Shown: positions 16,216 to 24,372 of the stretch, piece after piece
Numbering within the stretch: position 1 is the stretch's first letter
Layout: every line of letters starts with the position of its first letter
The notes under the pieces: model-generated
The model's database searches: none
The model's input: the letters and a program-made list of their open reading frames with translations, nothing else
Told to the model about the DNA's origin: nothing
Assembly (NCBI RefSeq): GCF_001895025.1
Contig: NZ_BCXI01000027.1
Span: 1 to 64,000 of the forward strand
DNA from: Rhodococcus zopfii NBRC 100606 = JCM 9919
GTDB taxonomy: Bacteria; Actinomycetota; Actinomycetes; Mycobacteriales; Mycobacteriaceae
Direction of reading: 5' to 3'
DNA length: 64,000 nt
Made by a program: the position numbers and the translations under genes

Positions 16216-17475
16216 TCACCCGGCGACATCGGCATCGCGCGGGGCGTCCATGTGACCCAGTTGCCGGGCCACCCGGCGCAGGTCGGTACCTGCGGACCGC
16301 AGAACGTCATCCGAGACCGCACTTCTGTTTTCCGCCAGTACTTTTGCCGATCGCACGTCGCGTGGCTCGTCCAGGGCGGCTGCGGCGGCGACACGTCCGT
16401 CGCGCATCCAGAAGGCTACAAATCCCGGTCCGGTGGTGGAGTCACGGACAACCACCCGGTCGCCGGGCCGTCCGCGCCCGTACATCTGCAGCGTGTGCGC
16501 GTACTGGTGCGACCAGAAGTAGGGGATTTCACGATTGACGGTAGCCGTGCCGGCCATGGAGGCTCCGACGGCCGCGCCGTGCCGACGGGCCACGTCCCAG
16601 TGTTCGATCCGCCCCCGGCGGCCCATGTGGGGATTGACGTGCGCCGCGATGTCGCCGGCCGCCCAGATCCACGGGTCACTGGTGCGGCCCAGTTCGTCGA
16701 CCGGGATGCCGTCGGCACAGGCTATGCCCGCCTGTCTCGCGAGCCCGTCGTTGGGGACGACACCGCATCCGACGACGACGGTTGCGGCGTCGAGACGTTC
16801 CCCGGTCGACAGCCGAACCGCCTCTACCACGTGCGAACCGACGAATGCGTCGACCGTCCTGCGCGTCGAGATACGCACCCCGCGATCAGTGTGGAGCCGG
16901 CAGATGCGCCGGGCAATGTCCGGTCCGACGGCCGCCAGAAGGGGGAGATCGCCGAGTTCGACGACGGTGACATCGATTCCGCGTTCCGATGCGGATGCGG
17001 CGATCTCGAGGCCGACGAAACCGCCGCCCACGACGACGAGCGGTCCCCCGGCGCTCAGCCGGGTCGTCAGGGCCGCGGCGTCATCCGCATCCCGCAGGGT
17101 GAGGATGTTCCCGAGATCGGCCCCGGGGACGTCCAGCCGTCGTGCCGACACACCTGTGGCAAGCAGCACCCGGTCCGCGGCCAGCTCGTCCCCGTCAGCT
17201 GTGTCGATGCGTCGGTCCGCCGGTCGCAGCCTGCGCACCCCGACACCGAGGCGCAACTCGACGCCCAGGCGCCGATACTCCGTCTCGGCCAAGATTTCTC
17301 GCAGTCTCCGGTCGGAGAGGTACTCCTTCGACAACGGCGGGCGTTCGTAAGGAGTGTGGGGGTCGGCGTCGACGACGGTGATTCGACCGGCGAATCCGTT
17401 GTCTCTCATCGCCGATGCCGCGGCCAGGCCGGCCGCGCCGGCTCCGACGACGACGTGATGCTTGTTACGGGTCAA
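16216..17475 (-). CDS. Ferredoxin reductase of the dioxygenase system
   Basis: This 419-residue FAD/NADH protein passes electrons to the Rieske ferredoxin. FAD binding is shown by VVGAGAAGLAAASAM near the start and ITVVDADPHTPYERPPLSKEYL; NADH binding by VVVGGGFVGLEIAASA; and the second FAD motif by IWAAGDIAA. It matches BphA4/rubredoxin-reductase-type enzymes. Translation most likely begins at a TTG (17475), because GAAGGAG sits eight bases upstream and the nearby ATG is out of frame. It is the first gene of the minus-strand operon, whereas reductase genes more often come after the oxygenase. It is divergent from the PucR-like regulator. Confidence 0.9.
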   Translation of the reverse strand: MTRNKHHVVVGAGAAGLAAASAMRDNGFAGRITVVDADPHTPYERPPLSKEYLSDRRLREILAETEYRRLGVELRLGVGVRRLRPADRRIDTADGDELAADRVLLATGVSARRLDVPGADLGNILTLRDADDAAALTTRLSAGGPLVVVGGGFVGLEIAASASERGIDVTVVELGDLPLLAAVGPDIARRICRLHTDRGVRISTRRTVDAFVGSHVVEAVRLSTGERLDAATVVVGCGVVPNDGLARQAGIACADGIPVDELGRTSDPWIWAAGDIAAHVNPHMGRRGRIEHWDVARRHGAAVGASMAGTATVNREIPYFWSHQYAHTLQMYGRGRPGDRVVVRDSTTGPGFVAFWMRDGRVAAAAALDEPRDVRSAKVLAENRSAVSDDVLRSAGTDLRRVARQLGHMDAPRDADVAG

Positions 17476-17696
17476 AGTGCCATCTCCTTCACGGAGCGGT
17501 TGGGATGTGCCCCACTCCGCAGGCATGTTGTACGAGTCACAGTATGTCCGCACGGATATCGCCGTCTATCGACTGTTCCGCGCGCCGGAACTCGATCCGC
17601 AATGAGGCCGTGAAGTGTTATGTAGCTTCGCATTTCCTGACAATCCAATTGCGAATCGGCACGCGAATCCGCCTGGGCGAGGCCGTGGCCGGGCGT

Positions 17697-19361
17697 ATGC
17701 TCGCCCTCATGCCTGTCGAACGATCCGGGCGCACTCAGTACACCGATATCCTGACTGCCCTTCGCGACATCGTCGCGGCCGACAGCGCCGACGACGTGGT
17801 GCGCGCGACACTCGCCTCGGTGCGCGCAACTGCGCGTGCCGACGCGGCATTCTGGATGGACGCCAGCGTGGACGGCCTCCACATGGTGGCCGGGTCGGGT
17901 CTGAGCCAACCCGAAGCCCATGCGCTGAGCCACATACCGCCCGAACGGGGGCTCGGGGGCGAGGTGCTGCGCAGCGGCGGGCCGGTATCGACACCCGACT
18001 ACGGCGCGGATCCCCGGGCGATCCCCCGGATGCGGAAGCTACTGGAACGGGAGGGTCTGGTGTCGGCGGCGGCGGTGCCCGTCAGCGGCGCCGGACACAT
18101 CGGCTCCGTGCTGTATGTGGTCTCGCGCGCACGCCGGCCGTTCGAGTCGACGGAGCTGCGCGCGCTGGCCGGACTCGCCTCGATGGCCGGGGAACTGCGC
18201 GAGCGGGCCGCAGAACGAGCACGGCTCGCGCAATGCCTGCGGAGGCTCGAGGACGACCGCGAGCGGTCCCGCGCCGAGCGGGAGCTGTTCCTGTCCACGG
18301 CCGAATCGATGCTCACCGGCGCCGGCGTTGATCGCTGCCTCGAACTCGCCGGCGCCGCGCTGGGCGGGGCGCTGCATCTCGAGGGGCCGGACGCCGGCCG
18401 GGCGCAGCCGAGCACCCCGACCGTCGACGGGCGCCACCCGACGGTGCGCGTGCGGCAGTTCCGCATCCCCGGAACGGACGACGCCACGCTGACCTTGCGG
18501 GGAGCCGCGGCCACCGAGGACGACTCGGCGCGCGTGCTGGCTGCTCTTGTCGGGATGGACCTAGCGCGGCACCGTACCGCCCTCGAAACCGAGATCCGCC
18601 TCACCGATCACCTGGTGCGCAGTCTGCTGGACGGGTCGAAGGACGAGCTGCGCCGGCTGTGGCATCGGGCGCTGCTGGTGGGGCTCGACCTCGGCGTCCC
18701 TCGAGCGGTCGTCGCCGTGGGAGGTGACCGGTACGTGGATCGGCCGCTGCTCGACACCCTGAGCCGGCGGGTGCGCTCTCGGGTCCCCGACGCGCAGCTG
18801 ACCATGTTCGAGGGCGACGCGTTCGTGCTGTGGCCGCTGCGCGGCGACGGGGAATCATCCACCCTCGCAACGCACCTCGCGGCGATTGTCGAGGAGTGCC
18901 GCCCCCAAGCGCTCGGTGTCGGCATCGGGCCGGTCTGCCGCCGGGCCGAGGACTATCCGGCGGCCGTGCGGGAAGCGCGTTTCGCGCTGCGTGTCGGCGT
19001 CCACGGACTGCGTGAACGCACCGTGGTCACCGTCGAGTCGCTCGGAATGTACCGCCTCTTCGCGCACGTCGGCGGTGTCGACGCTCTGGCGGCCGCGGCG
19101 GAGGAAGCGTTGGCCCCCGTGCTCCGTGCGGACAGTCGCGACGGCTCCGACCTGCTGCACACACTGCAGACGTATCTGGAGAAGGACCGGCGAGTGGCGG
19201 AATCAGCTCGTGCACTGCACGTGCACGTCAACACGTTGCGCTACCGCATCGAGCGCGTCGGCAAGCTGCTCCGCGTCGATCTCGACGACCCGGACGCTCG
19301 GTTCTTCCTGCTGCTCGCGCTGCGGTTGAGCACCGTCGTCGGGCGCCGGGACGGCCACTGA
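17697..19361 (+). CDS. GAF-PucR/CdaR-type transcriptional regulator
   Basis: This protein of about 554 residues has an N-terminal GAF-like sensor region (roughly 15-165, with VSAAAVPVSGAGHIGSVLYVV), a helical linker, and a C-terminal PucR helix-turn-helix: LLHTLQTYLEKDRRVAESARALHVHVNTLRYRIERVGKLL. The family includes activators of aromatic and purine catabolism that read a small ligand. It is divergent from the ferredoxin reductase, so it probably controls the Rieske operon, and may respond to a pathway substrate. The start is uncertain: ATG 17697 is used, but GTG 17685 and ATG 17709 are possible and none has a strong ribosome site. Confidence 0.82.
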   Translation: MLALMPVERSGRTQYTDILTALRDIVAADSADDVVRATLASVRATARADAAFWMDASVDGLHMVAGSGLSQPEAHALSHIPPERGLGGEVLRSGGPVSTPDYGADPRAIPRMRKLLEREGLVSAAAVPVSGAGHIGSVLYVVSRARRPFESTELRALAGLASMAGELRERAAERARLAQCLRRLEDDRERSRAERELFLSTAESMLTGAGVDRCLELAGAALGGALHLEGPDAGRAQPSTPTVDGRHPTVRVRQFRIPGTDDATLTLRGAAATEDDSARVLAALVGMDLARHRTALETEIRLTDHLVRSLLDGSKDELRRLWHRALLVGLDLGVPRAVVAVGGDRYVDRPLLDTLSRRVRSRVPDAQLTMFEGDAFVLWPLRGDGESSTLATHLAAIVEECRPQALGVGIGPVCRRAEDYPAAVREARFALRVGVHGLRERTVVTVESLGMYRLFAHVGGVDALAAAAEEALAPVLRADSRDGSDLLHTLQTYLEKDRRVAESARALHVHVNTLRYRIERVGKLLRVDLDDPDARFFLLLALRLSTVVGRRDGH

Positions 19362-19390
19362 GGCGGGCCGCGCGACCGTGCCCCACGCTC

Positions 19391-20005
19391 TCACGAGCCG
19401 GCGTCGCCCTGAGCAATGATGTCGGCGCGCAACATCCGATAGAGTGCGCCGATCTTGCGTTCGAGGTACGCGGTGTCCCCCCCGGATTCGATGACGGCAC
19501 CGCGCACGAAGGTCACACTGGTCAGGGCGAGTTCGACTGCGAGCGCGCGCGGGTCCCCCACACCACACTCCCGCGCGAACGGTTCGACGACCTCCACCAG
19601 CTGGTCGCGCGCGTAGTCGGTGGCCTTGGCCACGACGGCGGCGAGTTCCGGGTCGGCCGCGCCGTGCCATACAATGTCCGCCTCGAGCTGGAAGTACGAG
19701 ATGTGCTCTGCGATGGTTGCCGCCGCGGCCGACCAGTACGCGCGCATCGCCTCCTCGGAGGAACCTGAAATATCCACCGCCCGAGGAAGGTTGGCGAAGA
19801 ACCTCCGACTTCCCCGCTCGATCACCGCGGCGAGCAGGCCGGATTTGCTCTTGAAATGGTGGTAGATCGATCCGACGGGAAGCCCCGATGCACGCCGGAT
19901 GTCCGCGATGGAGGTCCGATGATAGCCCCGAGCCGCCATCAGCTCCTCCGCGACGTTCATCAGGTACTCGCGACTGCTCTGTGAAGTTGCGCCCGCGCTG
20001 GACAT
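19391..20005 (-). CDS. TetR-family transcriptional regulator
   Basis: This 204-residue repressor has the TetR DNA-binding helix-turn-helix at residues 12-58 (NVAEELMAARGYHRTSIADIRRASGLPVGSIYHHFKSKSGLL), followed by a helical ligand domain. It starts 26 bases after the IclR stop on the same strand and is probably cotranscribed with it. A palindrome GAACGATCGTTC lies in the promoter region of that pair, and could be its operator. By position it may control the hydroxyquinol operon on the other strand, the Rieske operon, or both. Confidence 0.87.
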   Translation of the reverse strand: MSSAGATSQSSREYLMNVAEELMAARGYHRTSIADIRRASGLPVGSIYHHFKSKSGLLAAVIERGSRRFFANLPRAVDISGSSEEAMRAYWSAAAATIAEHISYFQLEADIVWHGAADPELAAVVAKATDYARDQLVEVVEPFARECGVGDPRALAVELALTSVTFVRGAVIESGGDTAYLERKIGALYRMLRADIIAQGDAGS

Positions 20006-20031
20006 GGATCCGGCCCCGCCTCTCGACTCGT

Positions 20032-20829
20032 CTATGCGGATGCGTAACGCACCCCGAGCGACCGGCCGATCGCGGCCGACGCTTCCCGCAGTGGCGAGAC
20101 GAGTTGCTCGCCGCTGCCGTACCCGCTCGGAAACGCCACCGAGATCGCCGCAATCGCCTTCCCGCCTACGAGGACAGGAACCCCTATGCATGCCAAGCCT
20201 TTCGCAGCTTCCTCGCGATCGATCGCGTGCCCGCGGAGACGGACGCCCTCGAGGCACGCGTGCAGGTCGTCCGGACGCACGATCGTCGCGGGTGTCCGTG
20301 GGACGAGCGGGTGCGATCGCGACCGGGCGGGGTCCACGGATGCGTGAGCGAGCAGCGCTTTGCCGACCGCCGTGGCGTGAGCCGGCAACCTGCCGCCGAC
20401 CGAGGCGGGGGTCGGAGTTGCACCGCCGCTCATCTTCGCCAGATAGACCACGTCGTGTCCGCGCAGAACGGCAAGATTCACGGTCTGCCTGGTGGCCCGG
20501 TGGATTCGTTCGAGGAACGGGAGCGCCGCATCGCGCAGTTCGACCTCGGCGGAGCAGATCCCCACCGAGAACAACCGCAGTCCCACCTGATAGCGGTCGT
20601 CGATGCGCTCGACGGCGCCCACCTCCTGCAGCATGGCCAGGAGGCGGTGGGTCGTGGACTTGGGCAACCCACTTCCGCGCGCAAGTTCGCTCAACGTCAT
20701 CGACCGCCGGGACTGGGTGAACACGCCCAGGATCTCGAAGGCCCGGCCGAGCAACGATGCGGAAGTCGCACGATCGTCCGGCGCCGAGACAGTGCGGCAC
20801 CTCAGTCCGGGGCGGGGATCTTCTGCCAT
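20032..20829 (-). CDS. IclR-family transcriptional regulator
   Basis: This 265-residue protein has the N-terminal winged helix (SLLGRAFEILGVFTQSRRSMTLSELARGSGLPKSTTHRLLAMLQEVGAVER) and the C-terminal IclR effector domain (LPAHATAVGKALLAHA and GLACIGVPVLVGGKAIAAISVAFP). IclR proteins often govern hydroxyquinol, protocatechuate or aromatic acid pathways. The ATG follows GGAGG with a seven-base gap. It is divergent from the flavin monooxygenase that opens the hydroxyquinol operon, making it the best candidate for that operon's regulator. Confidence 0.88.
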   Translation of the reverse strand: MAEDPRPGLRCRTVSAPDDRATSASLLGRAFEILGVFTQSRRSMTLSELARGSGLPKSTTHRLLAMLQEVGAVERIDDRYQVGLRLFSVGICSAEVELRDAALPFLERIHRATRQTVNLAVLRGHDVVYLAKMSGGATPTPASVGGRLPAHATAVGKALLAHASVDPARSRSHPLVPRTPATIVRPDDLHACLEGVRLRGHAIDREEAAKGLACIGVPVLVGGKAIAAISVAFPSGYGSGEQLVSPLREASAAIGRSLGVRYASA

Positions 20830-20851
20830 AAAAACGCCTCCAAGCTGGCTA

Positions 20852-20863
20852 GAACGATCGTTC
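20852..20863. promoter_or_regulatory. TetR-type palindromic operator
   Basis: The perfect 12-base palindrome GAACGATCGTTC lies 23 bases upstream of the IclR start, in the divergent promoter region. The same core recurs at 31766-31777 and 31789-31800 beside another TetR gene, so this is a real motif rather than chance. Which TetR protein binds it is unknown. Confidence 0.55.
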
Positions 20864-21030
20864 CAACGAACGCTATCCACCAACCGGCACCCTGTCAACG
20901 GGTCACGACCGCGCAACTCCTCTGCCGCCTCACCGTGCCCCCGCCTCGGGTCGATACACACAACACCTGACCCGATCACTGGGCGAATCATCCATTGAGC
21001 ACCGATCCGGGTCCGGCAACAGTCGAAGCC

Positions 21031-22278
21031 ATGACATCCGAATCCCCCGCTCCCCCGGACCCGACGTCGGCGCCACGAACTCACGTTGTGGTCGTCGGCG
21101 CCGGCCCCGTCGGACTCGTGGCCGCCCTCGCCGCACACTCCCACGGCCTCCGGACGACCATCCTCGAGGCCGAGGGCAGCAACCGGCTCCGCCCCGGAAG
21201 CCGCGCGACCTACCTCTACCGCGAGACGCTGGACCAACTCGACACCTTCTCCCCCGGCCTGGGCGCGCGGCTCGCCCGCGAGGGCGTGACCTGGCCGCGC
21301 ATCCGTTCGACGTACCACGGCCGCACCGTGTACGAACGGACCTTTCCGCGCGCGCCCCACGGCGCGTTCGGCTCGAGTATCTCGCAGCGACTGCAGGAGC
21401 AGGCGATGCTCCAGCACGTCGAGAAGGCCGGGATTCCGATCCGGTGGAACAGCCGGGTCGGCAGCGTGTCGTCCACCGCGGACGAGGTCTCGGTCCACCT
21501 CGTCGACGGCAGCACGATCGATGCGGATTACGTCGTCGCCGCCGATGGTGCACACTCCGCCGTACGCACGTCACTGGGAATAGAGATGGAAGGCCCACGC
21601 TCCGACGCGTCCTTCGTCATCGTGGACGTCGACGAGGTTGCCGACGACCCGCTGCCCCTCGTGCGGGAGTTCCACTACCGGCACCCGGCGGTCGAAGGAC
21701 GCAACGTTCTCGTCCTGCCCTTCCAGGGCGGGTGGCGCCTCGACCTCCAGGCACGCCGAGACGACGACGTCGAGGCCCTCCAGTCGGCCGACGGCACCGC
21801 CGCCTGGGTCGCGGCCGTTCTCGGCGAACGCTACCGCGAGCGCGTCGCGTGGGTCTCGCGCTATCGATTCCATCGCGCGGTCGCCGCGCGATTCACGGAC
21901 CCACACAACCGTGTGTTCCTCGCGGGTGAAGCGGCGCACCTGTTCGCACCGTTCGGCGGCGGACGCGGATTGAACTCCGGAGTGCGCGACGCGCAAGCCG
22001 CGATCGAGGCGTTCGCCGGCGCGGCTCGCGACGGCGGGGACGCCGCCGCCCGGGAACAAGTCGGTGCGGCGGGCGAGACACGCCGCCGTGCAGGACATTT
22101 CAACGCCGATGCTGCCGGTGGCGCGCTCGCCCAAATGGAGGCGAACACCGTGCTCGACCGGGCCGTGCAACGGGGTGCGGCGTTCGCCGCGCGCTGGTGG
22201 GCCCGGCCGGGAATGTGGCTGGACAGCCGGGTGACATCCGGTTCTGCCGAACGCTTCTCACCGTCCACTCGCTTCTGA
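21031..22278 (+). CDS. FAD-dependent aromatic monooxygenase (UbiH/MhpA-like)
   Basis: This protein of about 415 residues is a class A flavoprotein hydroxylase. It shows the FAD GxGxxG motif in VVVGAGPVGLVAALAA, the DG motif in YVVAADGAHSAVR and the ribityl-binding segment NRVFLAGEAAHLFAPFGGGRGLNSGVRDA. In that segment the usual G-D is G-E, and the following P-x2-G-x-G-x-N pattern is altered. It begins the plus-strand hydroxyquinol operon. Two starts are possible: ATG 21031 (used) or TTG 20995, neither with a strong ribosome site. A role in ring hydroxylation or oxidative decarboxylation before hydroxyquinol is likely but inferred. Confidence 0.82.
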   Translation: MTSESPAPPDPTSAPRTHVVVVGAGPVGLVAALAAHSHGLRTTILEAEGSNRLRPGSRATYLYRETLDQLDTFSPGLGARLAREGVTWPRIRSTYHGRTVYERTFPRAPHGAFGSSISQRLQEQAMLQHVEKAGIPIRWNSRVGSVSSTADEVSVHLVDGSTIDADYVVAADGAHSAVRTSLGIEMEGPRSDASFVIVDVDEVADDPLPLVREFHYRHPAVEGRNVLVLPFQGGWRLDLQARRDDDVEALQSADGTAAWVAAVLGERYRERVAWVSRYRFHRAVAARFTDPHNRVFLAGEAAHLFAPFGGGRGLNSGVRDAQAAIEAFAGAARDGGDAAAREQVGAAGETRRRAGHFNADAAGGALAQMEANTVLDRAVQRGAAFAARWWARPGMWLDSRVTSGSAERFSPSTRF

Positions 22279-22303
22279 CCATCGCCGCACGCCGAGGACC
22301 ATC

Positions 22304-23887
22304 ATGATCGATCAACCGTATCCCGCCTCCGGCACGCCGAGCACCAGCCTCTGGGACGTGTTCACCGGTCGCGCCACCGCCCATCCCGATCGCGAGGCTG
22401 TCGTGCACGGTCCGTTCCGCTGCACCTACGGCGGACTGCGCGAACAGGCCGAACGCACTGCCGCCGGTCTCGAGGCACTGGGTGTGCGCGCCGGCGACCG
22501 AGTCGGCATGCTCTCGTACCCGCGCCCCGAAGTCGTCGCCGTCTATCTTGCGTGCGCCCGGCTGGGCGCAATCTTCCTCGGGATCGGAACGCGGGTGAAC
22601 GAGAAGGAACTGGACTACATCCTCACGGACGCCACGCCCTCCGTCCTTGTCACCGTGGAACGATTCGAAGGCACGCAGTTCGGCGCCCTCGTCGATCGGG
22701 CCGCGGAACGCCACGACATTCAAGCCGTCGTTCATCTCGGTGACGAGCCGGGCGGGCCATTGCCCTTCGAAGGGGTTCCCGCACTATCCGTCGCGCGGCC
22801 CGTCGATCCCGACGCCCCGCTGTCGATCGTCTACACGTCCGGGACAACGGGGGACGCGAAGGGCGCCGTCGTGACCCATCGCGGCATCCTCACGTTCTCC
22901 GCGCTCCTGCGCCACACCCCCGTCGAGGCGCCACGAATCCTGTCGCTCATGCCGATCGACCACATCGGTGGTCAGGGCAACGAGGTCGTGTCCGCGATTC
23001 TGTCCGGCGGCACCCTCGTCCAGCTGCCGCGCTTCGACGCCGGCGGCGCGCTCACCGCGATCGAGCAGGAGAAAGTCACGCTCTGGCAGGGAGTCATCCA
23101 AACCATGCTCAACAGGCTCATGGCACACGATCGGTTCGAGACCGCGGACCTCGGCTCGCTCGAGCGGTTGTGGTGGGTCGGACCGTTGCCGGTGAGCCTG
23201 GCGGAACGCCTCGCCGCCCGTATCCCCGTCGTCGGCGCCTCCTACGGAATGACGGAGGTCGGGTGCATCACCATGACCGATCGGGACATCACCCCTGCGG
23301 ACGCAACCCGCACCGTCGGCAAGCCGCTCGACGACATCGACATCCGGATCGAACCGATCCCGGGACACCGCCCCGGCGAACCCGGCGAGATCCTCGTACG
23401 ACGAAACCCGTTGATGCAAGGGTACTGGCGGAAACCCGAGAAGACAGCCGAGGCGATCACGCCGACGGGCTGGCTCCGCACCGGCGATCTCGGGTACTTC
23501 GACGACTCGGGAAACCTTGTCCTGGCCGGTCGTTCGAAGCTGCTCATCCGCTCCGGCGGCTACAACATCTCGCCGATGGAGATCGAGCAGATCGTCGAGA
23601 ATCACCCCGGCATCCAGCTCGCTGCCGTGGCCGCCGTGCCGGATCCCGACCTCGGCGAAGCCGCCCACATGCTTGCGATCCCAGCGCCCGGGCACGCCCC
23701 GACCGAGGACGACGTGAAGACGTTCCTTCGCGAGCGTCTCAGCTCCTACAAGATCCCCAAGAGCGTGCAGTTCTGCGACCGGATCCCGCTGCTCGCCAAC
23801 TCCAAGCTCGACCGCCGGGGCGTGCAACAGATGCTCGGCCCGAAAGCCGCTACGACCGCCCCAGTCCCGTCCCAGGAGGAACGATGA
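22304..23887 (+). CDS. Acyl-CoA/aryl-CoA ligase (AMP-binding)
   Basis: This 527-residue ANL-superfamily enzyme should activate a carboxylic acid with ATP and CoA. The P-loop is YTSGTTGDAKGAVVTH near 180, the A5 motif is GASYGMTEVGCITM, the hinge motif A8 is LVLAGRSKLLIRSGGYNISPMEIEQ, and the adenylation lysine lies in LANSKLDRRGV. It cannot be assigned to fatty or aromatic acids by eye. Sitting between a flavin hydroxylase and a MaoC hydratase in an aromatic operon, it most plausibly activates an aromatic or aryl-alkanoic acid. It ends in an ATGA overlap with the MaoC gene. Confidence 0.87.
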   Translation: MIDQPYPASGTPSTSLWDVFTGRATAHPDREAVVHGPFRCTYGGLREQAERTAAGLEALGVRAGDRVGMLSYPRPEVVAVYLACARLGAIFLGIGTRVNEKELDYILTDATPSVLVTVERFEGTQFGALVDRAAERHDIQAVVHLGDEPGGPLPFEGVPALSVARPVDPDAPLSIVYTSGTTGDAKGAVVTHRGILTFSALLRHTPVEAPRILSLMPIDHIGGQGNEVVSAILSGGTLVQLPRFDAGGALTAIEQEKVTLWQGVIQTMLNRLMAHDRFETADLGSLERLWWVGPLPVSLAERLAARIPVVGASYGMTEVGCITMTDRDITPADATRTVGKPLDDIDIRIEPIPGHRPGEPGEILVRRNPLMQGYWRKPEKTAEAITPTGWLRTGDLGYFDDSGNLVLAGRSKLLIRSGGYNISPMEIEQIVENHPGIQLAAVAAVPDPDLGEAAHMLAIPAPGHAPTEDDVKTFLRERLSSYKIPKSVQFCDRIPLLANSKLDRRGVQQMLGPKAATTAPVPSQEER

Positions 23888-24336
23888 TCGTCTTCGACAG
23901 CACTGCCGATCTCACCGACCACGTCGGCACGCACCTGGGCTCCAGTCCGTGGGTGACGATGGACCACCAGCACATCCGCGGATTCGGTGAAGCCACACAC
24001 GACTTCAACTGGATCCACTTCGACGCCGAGCGCGCCGCGGCCTCCCCGTTCGGATCGATCATCGCGCACGGGTACCACACGTTGGCGCTGATCGGCGGGC
24101 TCATCCAGCAGACCATCGATACATCCTTCTGCTCCGTCGGACTCAACTACGGCCTCAACAGAGTTCGCTTCCCCGCCGCGGTTCCGGTCGACTCGCGAGT
24201 GCGTCTGGACCTGCACCTGACCGACACCTTGCCCTTCGACGGTGGTGTCGACGCCGTCTACCGGTGCGTCATCGAGATCGAGAACGACGACAAGCCCGCC
24301 TGCGTCGCCGAGGTGATCTTCCGCTACTACGACTGA
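23884..24336 (+). CDS. MaoC-type hot-dog (R)-hydratase/dehydratase
   Basis: This 150-residue single hot-dog protein has the hydratase-2 signature in FGEATHDFNWIHFDAERAAAS: the D-x4-H pair and the Ser/Ala end. HGYHTLALIGGL is the following active-site helix. Family members hydrate trans-2-enoyl-CoA thioesters. Here the likely substrate is the product of the upstream CoA ligase. GGAGGA lies before the ATG, and the start overlaps the ligase stop by four bases, so the two are translationally coupled. No thiolase or acyl-CoA dehydrogenase is present, so a complete beta-oxidation spiral is not encoded here. Confidence 0.85.
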   Translation: MIVFDSTADLTDHVGTHLGSSPWVTMDHQHIRGFGEATHDFNWIHFDAERAAASPFGSIIAHGYHTLALIGGLIQQTIDTSFCSVGLNYGLNRVRFPAAVPVDSRVRLDLHLTDTLPFDGGVDAVYRCVIEIENDDKPACVAEVIFRYYD

Positions 24337-24372
24337 CACCCACCTTCTGCCCACCCTGCCTTCGGAGTACCC

